The translations under genes and the position numbers were made by a program. Below the pieces are notes generated by a model. The model ran no database searches. It was given only the letters and a program-made list of their open reading frames with translations, and had not been told where the DNA came from. From the NCBI RefSeq assembly GCF_020662265.1, contig NZ_VEWM01000063.1, positions 248,001-312,000 on the forward strand: a stretch of DNA of 64,000 nucleotides, given 5' to 3'. The DNA is from Psychrobacter sp. I-STPA6b. GTDB taxonomy: Bacteria; Pseudomonadota; Gammaproteobacteria; Pseudomonadales; Moraxellaceae. Numbering within the stretch: position 1 is the stretch's first letter; each line of letters begins with the position of its first letter. Below are positions 57,998 through 64,000 of the stretch, piece by piece.

Positions 57998-58370
57998 TCG
58001 TCACGTTCTCTTATTGCATGTTCGAGCGAGCATAATGGTTAACCTTATTGTCATATCATATTGCATGATAGTAGGTTCTTAGGTACCATGGCTGGCTGGT
58101 GAATGATAAACGTCGATAATAAACTATGTTCTCCATGATATTATAAGGGAAAAGTAAGGTAGATTGCTATGCCTGATTTATGACTTAGTGGATTATTGTT
58201 TTATCATCAGTACAATTGATACAGCCCATTGGCTTTTTTAGTGAATTTTGCTAGACTAAGCGGTCTTGTAAACAGGATAAAACCAACTACTTAAATTATC
58301 TTTATATCTATCCTGATATAAAAGATAAAGTTACTTAGAATTTTTACCACTGTTTGCCACCACAAAATAT
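57998..58370. other. Intergenic region between cytochrome c gene and tRNA-Arg
   Basis: 373 bp. Carries the cytochrome c promoter on the minus strand and presumably that of the tRNA on the plus strand. No ORF or distinctive repeat seen. Confidence 0.4.
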
Positions 58371-58447
58371 GCGCTCGTAGCTCAGTTGGATAGAGTATCG
58401 GTTTCCGAAGCCGAGGGTCGTGGGTTCGATTCCCGCCGAGCGCACCA
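58371..58447 (+). tRNA. tRNA-Arg (anticodon CCG)
   Basis: 77-nt cloverleaf with encoded CCA. Acceptor GCGCTCG pairs with CGAGCGC, D arm AGCTCAGTTGGATAGAGT, anticodon loop TTCCGAA with CCG (reads CGG), T arm GTGGGTTCGATTCCCGC. Confidence 0.97.
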
Positions 58448-58482
58448 TTTCTATTCTATAGCTACCTTAGTTAGTCAAATAG

Positions 58483-58665
58483 CTAGGCTCTGTTGAACTT
58501 TCACCCCGTTAGACTAATATCTGCAAGGAATACAGCTACTTTTTACTTTCATGTAAAAATTGGCTAAATTTGCCTTATTCTGCGTTCATTGTCTTGACTA
58601 AGACACTGCTTATTAAAATCAGTATCTCTATTTTCCTATGAAGATGAAGGTTCAACAGCCCCTAG
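58483..58665. mobile_element. MITE-like element with terminal inverted repeats, copy A
   Basis: 183 bp bounded by 21-bp imperfect inverted repeats: left CTAGGCTCTGTTGAACTTTC, right complement CTAGGGGCTGTTGAACCTTC (18 of 21 including the next base). Contains the core GAATACAGCTACTTTTTACT shared with copies B and C. The direct repeat TAGTCAAA is found at 58472-58479 and 58663-58670, though the left copy is four bases away from the repeat. The best preserved of the three. Confidence 0.75.
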
Positions 58666-58687
58666 TCAAAAATAATTGCACTCAACT

Positions 58688-59065
58688 TTAACGCAGCAAC
58701 TCTGCTAACTGTACTTTATTTGGTATCCGATGTAAGTTAATAACCTTTACTCCGCCAAGCTCCCGACTACCCACCTCTATTTTTGTATCCATTGTCAACA
58801 TCGCCACTTTTCTACCTTGCTGTGTTAGCAGTAGATGATGTGCGCGTGTCGCTACGTCATATTCTGGAAAATTGCTTTGTATAAACTTTCTGAGTTTTAG
58901 TAAATTTTTTGGTATGCTGGTATTGTTAAGCGTTGCGTGCTTATCTTTGGCGTTTTGAGCATGTGTGTGCTGTGGTGAGCGCTTTAACGCCATCAATGCT
59001 AGACCACCTGTTACTAGCACAATAATTATGAGCCACCAAATACCATCTAATGTTCCAAGTGTCAT
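58688..59065 (-). CDS. Small membrane-anchored hypothetical protein
   Basis: 125 aa. One transmembrane helix at about residues 9-27 (WWLIIIVLVTGGLALMALK), a polar linker, then a small cytoplasmic domain NLLKLRKFIQSNFPEYDVATRAHHLLLTQQGRKVAMLTMDTKIEVGSRELGGVKVINLHRI with an alpha-beta pattern. No family recognised. Divergent from the sirtuin gene, start codons about 70 bp apart. Confidence 0.65.
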   Translation of the reverse strand: MTLGTLDGIWWLIIIVLVTGGLALMALKRSPQHTHAQNAKDKHATLNNTSIPKNLLKLRKFIQSNFPEYDVATRAHHLLLTQQGRKVAMLTMDTKIEVGSRELGGVKVINLHRIPNKVQLAELLR

Positions 59066-59135
59066 ATTTTACTCGCCACAATTCATCAATATTAAATTAG
59101 ACCCTATATTTACAACCTATCATGATGGAATAACC

Positions 59136-59897
59136 ATGTTATCACCTCAACAACAGCAATATATTAGTCAAGCAAGTGACTATATCCGCCAGCACAACCA
59201 TATCTGCATTTTAACAGGTGCTGGTATTTCAGCAGAAAGTGGTATCCCAACTTTCCGAGATAAACAAACAGGACTTTGGGAAAACTATCGTGCCGAAGAC
59301 TTGGCAAATATTGGTGCATTTGAACGTAACCCTAGTTTGGTATGGTCATGGTATCAATGGCGACGTCATTTGGTCAAAGATAAAAAACCCAATCCTGCCC
59401 ATCAAGCCTTGGCACGTTGGCAAAAACAGCTCTCAGGGATGACCTTAATCACCCAAAATGTGGATGATTTACATGAACAAGCAGGCAGTACAGTAACCCA
59501 TTTACATGGTCATCTTTGGAAAAATCGTTGTAGTCGTTGTGATTTACCTTATGATTTGCCTGTTGATTATGAAAACTCAGCACTGCTTCATTGCCAGCAT
59601 TGCTCAGGTTATATTCGTCCAGATATTGTATGGTTTGGTGAAATTTTGCCACAACAAGAATGGCGTGATGCACAAATGGCTGTAACACGTTGTGAGGTGT
59701 TTATTGCTATTGGTACTTCAAGTATCGTCTATCCTGCTGCAGGATTGGCAGAATTGGCAAAATACAACCCACAACGGGCAAAAATTATTGAGATTAACCC
59801 CAATCCTACAGACAATCCAATGGTTGATATTCAAATTCAGGCAAAAGCAGGGGATGCACTGCCTGTCTTAGTAGAACAACTACTTGAGTTAGAATAA
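59136..59897 (+). CDS. cobB: Sirtuin-family NAD-dependent protein deacylase
   Basis: 253 aa. NAD-binding motif ILTGAGISAESGIPTFRDKQTGLW, catalytic His in THLHGHLWKNRC, TQNVDDLHEQAG, zinc cysteines CSRC and CQHC, and RPDIVWFGEILP. These define a class III bacterial CobB. Residues YxxR for desuccinylase activity (NYRAEDLANI region) are partly visible as NYRAED. Start ATG 59136; an in-frame upstream reading overlaps the opposite-strand gene and is rejected. Deacetylates/deacylates enzymes such as Acs in other bacteria. Confidence 0.93.
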   Translation: MLSPQQQQYISQASDYIRQHNHICILTGAGISAESGIPTFRDKQTGLWENYRAEDLANIGAFERNPSLVWSWYQWRRHLVKDKKPNPAHQALARWQKQLSGMTLITQNVDDLHEQAGSTVTHLHGHLWKNRCSRCDLPYDLPVDYENSALLHCQHCSGYIRPDIVWFGEILPQQEWRDAQMAVTRCEVFIAIGTSSIVYPAAGLAELAKYNPQRAKIIEINPNPTDNPMVDIQIQAKAGDALPVLVEQLLELE

Positions 59898-59925
59898 CTT
59901 TTTTAAAATCTATATTTGGAATTTT

Positions 59926-59950
59926 CTAGGGTCTGTTTCATAGACCCTAG
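59926..59950. terminator. Hairpin between cobB and the TPM gene
   Basis: CTAGGGTCT (59926-59934) and AGACCCTAG (59942-59950), 7-nt loop, exact 9-bp stem. It sits between convergent genes, so it may limit read-through on both strands. No good T-run, and its CTAG ends resemble the mobile-relic ends. Confidence 0.5.
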
Positions 59951-59969
59951 TGATGGAATTTACTTAGCT

Positions 59970-60494
59970 CTACAAAACCACTACCCCATCAGGTAACTCA
60001 TTACCAGCAGGATCATTTCCTAGATAATAGTATTGTCGTAATAATTGACCAATTTCTTCTAACAGCTCTGATAGACTTTCCTCTACTTTATCTTGCGCCA
60101 TACCAGCCAGAGCTTTATCACACATCGCTTGCCAAACCGTTGGGCTAACGTGTGAGCTAATCCCTCTATCAGCGACAATTTCTAGATCATGCTCGCAGAT
60201 ATTAACATACACCAACACACCTGTATTTTCCTCAGTATCCCAAACACGGTATTGGCTAAATAAATCTACAGCACGATGGCGACAATCTTGATGGTAAGCA
60301 GACTGGATAGGCAAGTGATGCTCAATAATTAAAAACACTTCACCTCTATGTCCTTGCTCAGCTTGTGTTACTTTATTGGTCAAGCGCTGTTGCATCTCCT
60401 CAGTGAGCCACTTACTATGAAGCATGGGGACATACAATACTTGTCGCCACCATCTGGCAAAGCTAGGTTGTGTCTCAGCTTGTTCTTGTTGCAT
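59970..60494 (-). CDS. TPM-domain protein (small, cytoplasmic-type)
   Basis: 174 aa TPM (YgcG/TLP18.3) domain protein: VTQAEQGHRGEVFLIIEHHLPIQ, DLFSQYRVWDTEENTGVLVYVNICEHDLEIVADRGISSHV, WQAMCDKALAGMAQDKVEESLSELLEEIG. No signal peptide or TM segment. Third gene of the LemA-TPM-TPM operon. Confidence 0.85.
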   Translation of the reverse strand: MQQEQAETQPSFARWWRQVLYVPMLHSKWLTEEMQQRLTNKVTQAEQGHRGEVFLIIEHHLPIQSAYHQDCRHRAVDLFSQYRVWDTEENTGVLVYVNICEHDLEIVADRGISSHVSPTVWQAMCDKALAGMAQDKVEESLSELLEEIGQLLRQYYYLGNDPAGNELPDGVVVL

Positions 60495-60576
60495 ATTTTT
60501 ATTCCAGATTCTATGTTCACTTACCTAAAATATATGTCTGATTGATAGGTTTGATAAGGCTATGACTCCAGACGTG

Positions 60577-61719
60577 CTACCATGAGCCACCGGCACCACC
60601 GCCACCAAATCCACCACCACCTCCGCCAGTGAATCCACCACCGCCAAAGCCACCGCCTCCACCAGAGAAGCCGCCACCTCCAAAACCGCCTCCGCTTGGG
60701 AAGAAAACAACACCACCGCCACCACCACGGCCACCTCGACCCGAACCACCGCCACTGCCTCCTGAGCCACGAGCGGTCAAGAAGAACCATAAAAATATCG
60801 CCATAATTAAGCTAAATATAAAGCCAGTTCCTGTCATCCATGCAATAAAGAAAAACCCACCCGAAGTGACAGTTGCACCCAAAACACGTCCCAACAAATT
60901 GGTTAAGAACATACCAAAGATAAATGCCATAATTAATAATGCAATCGGGGACACATCCTCTTGAGCGCTGTCTGTAGATACTTTTTTTGCCTGTGCATCT
61001 GCTTGTGCTAATACCTCAGGGTCTGTGGTTAAACGTTCCTCAATACGGTTAATACCTGCTATTAAACCACCAGCATAATCACTTTGCTTAAAATAAGGAG
61101 TAATGTCATTACGGATAATGCGTTTTAGTACCACATCTGGTAGCACACCTTCTCGTCCGTATCCTGTAACGATATACATATCTCTATCATTAACAGCAAC
61201 AACGATTAAAACGCCATCATCATTTTTAGCATCCCCAATACCAAAACCATGTGCCTTTTCAACGGCATAATCAACAATTGGTCTACCATTAGTGGTAGGC
61301 ACTGTCAAAACAGCAATCTGCCCCAGTCCTTGATGATATAAAGTATTTAATTTTTGCGATAGTCTTTGCTTTTCATCTGAGCTTAAAATTTGTGCCTCAT
61401 CCATGACATAGTCATAAAACTGACTGTCATCGAAGTTTTGAACATTTGAGCGTCTAGGCGTTGTATTATCTTTAGAACTACTGGCTGTAACAGTATCATT
61501 AGTCTCCGTGTTTGACCCAACAAAGTCACCAATCACTGTATCTTGTGCTTCAGCAATGGCGTCATTATGTTGCCCTGCTTGCGCAATGGCGACCATATCG
61601 TCCACACTGTTATTGGTAAGATTTTGATTTTGTTGAGTATTTGGCTCAGCCCAGCCCGCGATTGGCAACACCAAACTCAAACTTAATAGTAATGGGGCTA
61701 GGGCTGTCCTTTTTTCCAT
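60577..61719 (-). CDS. TPM-domain membrane protein with Gly-rich tail (YgcG family)
   Basis: About 380 aa. Signal peptide residues 1-24; TPM domain about 95-220 (YDYVMDEAQILSSDEKQRLSQKLNTLYHQGLGQIAVLTVPTTNG, GIGDAKNDDGVLIVVAVNDRDMYIVTGYGREGVLPDV); two to three transmembrane helices about 255-315; C-terminal 65 residues almost entirely G/F/S (GGGFGGGGFSGGGGGFGGGG). Such Gly-rich tails are typical of YgcG proteins, which pair with LemA. Start ATG 61719 (a TTG two codons earlier is possible). Function is poorly known, perhaps envelope stress or phosphatase-like. Confidence 0.85.
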   Translation of the reverse strand: MEKRTALAPLLLSLSLVLPIAGWAEPNTQQNQNLTNNSVDDMVAIAQAGQHNDAIAEAQDTVIGDFVGSNTETNDTVTASSSKDNTTPRRSNVQNFDDSQFYDYVMDEAQILSSDEKQRLSQKLNTLYHQGLGQIAVLTVPTTNGRPIVDYAVEKAHGFGIGDAKNDDGVLIVVAVNDRDMYIVTGYGREGVLPDVVLKRIIRNDITPYFKQSDYAGGLIAGINRIEERLTTDPEVLAQADAQAKKVSTDSAQEDVSPIALLIMAFIFGMFLTNLLGRVLGATVTSGGFFFIAWMTGTGFIFSLIMAIFLWFFLTARGSGGSGGGSGRGGRGGGGGVVFFPSGGGFGGGGFSGGGGGFGGGGFTGGGGGGFGGGGAGGSW

Positions 61720-61783
61720 AATCAATCTGACTCTATTAATATAGTTAAATAAATTAAAAACAACGCAAAACTAAGTACGCATT

Positions 61784-62437
61784 TTAATCACCAAAGTTAA
61801 CCTCTGGTGCTGTTGAGATAGCTTGTTCATTTTCGACACTAAAGTTTGGCTTGGTATCCATTCCAAAAACTTTTGCCGTGATATTGGTTGGAAACTGACG
61901 CACTGTGGTGTTATAGCTCTGTACCTCATCAATATAACGCTTACGCTCTACTGCAATACGGTTTTCTGTACCTTCTAATTGCGCCTGCAAATCTTGGAAT
62001 AACGCATCAGCTTTTAACTCAGGATAACGCTCAGAGACTGCCATTAGACGAGATAATGCACTACCCATTTGTGCTTGAGCCTGCTCATATTGCTGCATTG
62101 CCTGAGGGTCGTTTAGAACTTCAGGAGTTACTTGGATACTACCTGCTTGTGAGCGTGCTTGCGCCACTTCGGTAAATACTGCCTCTTCATGGTCAGCATA
62201 TTGCTTCACGACTTTAACCAAGTTTGGCACAAGATCAGCACGGCGTTGATATTGGTTCACCACTTGCGACCATGCAGCATTAACCTGCTCATCTTGGGCT
62301 TGCAGTTTATTATAGCCACAGCCAGTCAAACTGGCAGAAGACATAACTAAAACCGCACTCAATGCCAATGGTTTTATTACTGTGTGAATTTTTGCAGCAC
62401 TTAATTTTGTCGCACTCAATACAGATGTCAATTTCAT
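61784..62437 (-). CDS. lemA: LemA family protein
   Basis: 217 aa. N-terminal membrane/lipoprotein-like signal with SASLTGCGYNK (possible lipobox), then the LemA core: LQAQDEQVNAAWSQVVNQYQRRADLVPNLVKVVKQYADHEEAVFTEVAQARSQA, and KADALFQDLQAQLEGTENRIAVERKRYIDEVQSYNTTVRQFPTNI. Start ATG 62437 with GAGG upstream. First of the three-gene lemA-ygcG-TPM operon, an arrangement common in Gram-negative bacteria. Confidence 0.92.
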   Translation of the reverse strand: MKLTSVLSATKLSAAKIHTVIKPLALSAVLVMSSASLTGCGYNKLQAQDEQVNAAWSQVVNQYQRRADLVPNLVKVVKQYADHEEAVFTEVAQARSQAGSIQVTPEVLNDPQAMQQYEQAQAQMGSALSRLMAVSERYPELKADALFQDLQAQLEGTENRIAVERKRYIDEVQSYNTTVRQFPTNITAKVFGMDTKPNFSVENEQAISTAPEVNFGD

Positions 62438-63146
62438 ATATGCTAAGCCTCTAAGATTTAAAACAATAAATAGATAAATACACGTCAACTTTATAAAATG
62501 GCTTTATAACATAGTATATTTAACCATTCAGCTTCTATTAGATAATGATAGCACGAAACCTCTATTGCAATTTCTAGTTACGAAAAAACAACCCCTATAT
62601 AATTTAAAAAAATCTTTTCGATTACTTATCAAGTCTTACGATGACTTGCCATAAATCGGCTTTTATGACACACAAAGTTACTACAAAAATAACAACATAT
62701 AAAAAATACGCTGGTAATTATGTGTGTTTTATGGCAAATTGCAGTTACTTAGGCATACTTACAGTTACATTTAGTTAATTATTTTAACAAAGTGTACAAG
62801 TGTAATATGTCTATTTCATTGACCTATCTGCTGACATCTCAATGCCTTATTTATGCTTAGATTTGTCCAGTTTAAATTCAGTACAAAAAAACCAGCACAC
62901 AGTAAGCATATTTTTTATTTCTCTCACTGTGTTCATATATGGTTCAGAACGTAATGATTTTAAAATAGATCAATCTTATGAAGAAGTTATTGATAATGTG
63001 ACTCTAAATAAGACTGACTTAGTTATAGACACATTAAAGATGTACACAGATAATCACAATTAACTAAACACCTATCTTCAGCAGTATCTTTTGTATTCAT
63101 TATCAAAATATATTTGCTTTGAAGGTAATTTAGGAAGTCGGAAAAT
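62438..63146. other. Intergenic region between lemA and the second AGCS symporter
   Basis: 709 bp, AT-rich, divergent promoters expected. It has an inverted repeat TTGCCATAAA (62646-62655)/TTTATGGCAA (62728-62737) with inner CACACA/TGTGTG. A 73-codon ORF (62842-63063) lies here but lacks protein-like features. Otherwise nothing recognised. Confidence 0.4.
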
Positions 63147-64000
63147 ATGGAAGCACTAGTTAGTGGTTTAAATAATATTATCTGGAGTAATGCACTCATC
63201 TACCTGTGCTTGGGTGCAGGTTTGTTTTACTCCATCTTAACGCGCTTTGTACAGGTGCGTCTGTTTGGTGAAATGATCCGCCTATTATTTGGTGGTAAAT
63301 CTAGTAAAGATGGGATTTCTTCCTTTCAGGCACTAGCAGTCTCACTCTCTGGGCGTGTCGGTATGGGAAATATTGCAGGGGTAGCGGCTGCCATTGGTTT
63401 TGGTGGTCCGGGTGCAGTATTTTGGATGTGGATAGTCGCTTTCTTAGGCGCATCTACTGCCTATGCCGAATCTACGCTTGCACAGATTTATAAAGAAAAA
63501 GATGAAATCACAGGTGAATATCGTGGTGGCCCCGCTTATTACTTTGAAAAAGCATTGGGTCAAAAATGGTATGGTATTTTATTTGCCATCTCCGCCATTA
63601 TTGCTTGTGGTATCTTCTTACCCGGTGTACAAGCCAACGGTGTGGTCAATGCGGTCACACAGGTAATGGGTGATGGTGCAATGATGAATGTCCTAGGCAT
63701 GGAAGTTGGTACATATCGCTTAGGTGCATTGATTGTGGTATTAGTTGTTTTAGGTATCATCATCTTTGGTGGTATCAAACGTATCGCAACCTTTACCGAA
63801 TACGTCGTGCCATTTATGGCAGTGGGTTATATTATTTTAGCTCTTATTATCATGTTTAGTAACATCAGCATGGTGCCACAAGTATTCAGTCAAATTATTG
63901 GTGATGCTTTCACTGCACAAGCTGGTTTTGGTGCTGCCATCGGTTGGGGTGTCAAACGTGGTATCTACTCTAATGAGGCAGGTCAAGGTACAGGCCCTCA
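63147..64000 (+). CDS. Alanine/glycine:sodium symporter family protein (3' end cut by window edge)
   Basis: First 284 codons of a second AGCS transporter: MEALVSGLNNIIWSNALIYL start, SLSGRVGMGNIAGVAAAIGFGGPGAVFWMWIVAFLGASTAYAESTLAQIYKEKD, YRGGPAYYFEKAL, FGGIKRIATFTEYVVPFMAVGYIILALIIMF, and GVKRGIYSNEAGQGTGP. RBS AGGAAGTCGG before the ATG. It is a paralogue of the 55632-57116 gene and is cut at the window edge. Confidence 0.92.
   Translation, partial: MEALVSGLNNIIWSNALIYLCLGAGLFYSILTRFVQVRLFGEMIRLLFGGKSSKDGISSFQALAVSLSGRVGMGNIAGVAAAIGFGGPGAVFWMWIVAFLGASTAYAESTLAQIYKEKDEITGEYRGGPAYYFEKALGQKWYGILFAISAIIACGIFLPGVQANGVVNAVTQVMGDGAMMNVLGMEVGTYRLGALIVVLVVLGIIIFGGIKRIATFTEYVVPFMAVGYIILALIIMFSNISMVPQVFSQIIGDAFTAQAGFGAAIGWGVKRGIYSNEAGQGTGP

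Noticed and set aside
58965..59135. N-terminal extension of the sirtuin
   Set aside because: It overlaps the divergent gene on the other strand and does not resemble sirtuins; ATG 59136 gives the normal start.
60525..60790. Overlapping minus-strand ORFs rich in V/A or W/R in the Gly-rich region
   Set aside because: These are out-of-frame readings of the Gly-rich tail of the YgcG-type gene.
62842..63063. 73-codon plus-strand ORF between lemA and the second symporter
   Set aside because: No recognisable motif, no clear ribosome site, composition like the surrounding AT-rich spacer. Could be chance.
1..64000. CRISPR arrays, rRNA genes, prophage genes
   Set aside because: No regularly spaced repeats, no rRNA sequence and no phage structural genes were seen in the window.

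Overview
The window is a chromosomal segment of an AT-rich gammaproteobacterium, most likely a member of the Moraxellaceae (Moraxella/Psychrobacter-like). This rests on the style of the proteins (MreB/C/D-Maf-RNase G cluster, trpF-trpB-trpA-accD-folC-SPOR cluster, LysM/SPOR protein, roadblock/GTPase pair) and on the low G+C. Species cannot be fixed from sequence reading alone.

Layout. 1-2.5 kb: 3' part of rpmF plus yceD on the minus strand, then epmC and a YciO-type Sua5 protein on the plus strand, closed by a shared hairpin terminator. 2.6-16.9 kb: the complete S10-spc-alpha ribosomal superoperon on the minus strand (rpsJ to rplQ, with secY and rpoA), with a strong promoter and about 280 nt leader in front of rpsJ. 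Three small genes or starts needed manual placement (rpmD, rpmJ, rplN). Two perfect 26-bp palindromes lie inside the superoperon. 16.9-23.2 kb: a DUF4825-like membrane protein, then the rng, maf, mreD, mreC and mreB shape/RNA cluster. 24.0-30.3 kb: gatC-gatA and gatB (Glu/Asp-tRNA amidotransferase) are separated by a 2.8 kb AT-rich accessory island. The island carries a type II toxin-antitoxin pair, an orphan antitoxin with a possible toxin remnant, an unrecognised two-gene module (27210-28489) and a GC-rich imperfect palindrome. 30.4 kb: tRNA-Pro(GGG). 30.5-39 kb: membrane protein with a 15-bp inverted-repeat operator, PerM-type transporter, DUF1853 protein, outer-membrane beta-barrel, large lipoprotein, DUF2726 protein, LysM/SPOR protein. 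39.6-46.6 kb: folC, accD, trpA, NADAR protein, trpB, SDR oxidoreductase, trpF. 46.9-49.5 kb: roadblock protein, small GTPase and a winged-helix-like partner, a probable signalling module. 49.9-57.1 kb: DUF4230 protein, proS, queF, an ABC exporter pair, an amino acid:sodium symporter. 57.4-64 kb: cytochrome c5-type protein, tRNA-Arg(CCG), a sirtuin, a LemA/TPM operon and the 5' part of a second symporter.

Most genes are housekeeping (translation, cell shape, tRNA amidation, tryptophan, folate and fatty acid synthesis). The accessory and least explained material is the gatA-gatB island, a family of three decayed mobile-element relics in intergenic regions (19.7, 39.4 and 58.5 kb), a broken antitoxin-like gene at 43.1 kb, and the roadblock/GTPase/wHTH operon. 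The two-gene module at 27.2-28.5 kb is the best candidate for an undescribed system, but nothing in the sequence alone proves its function.
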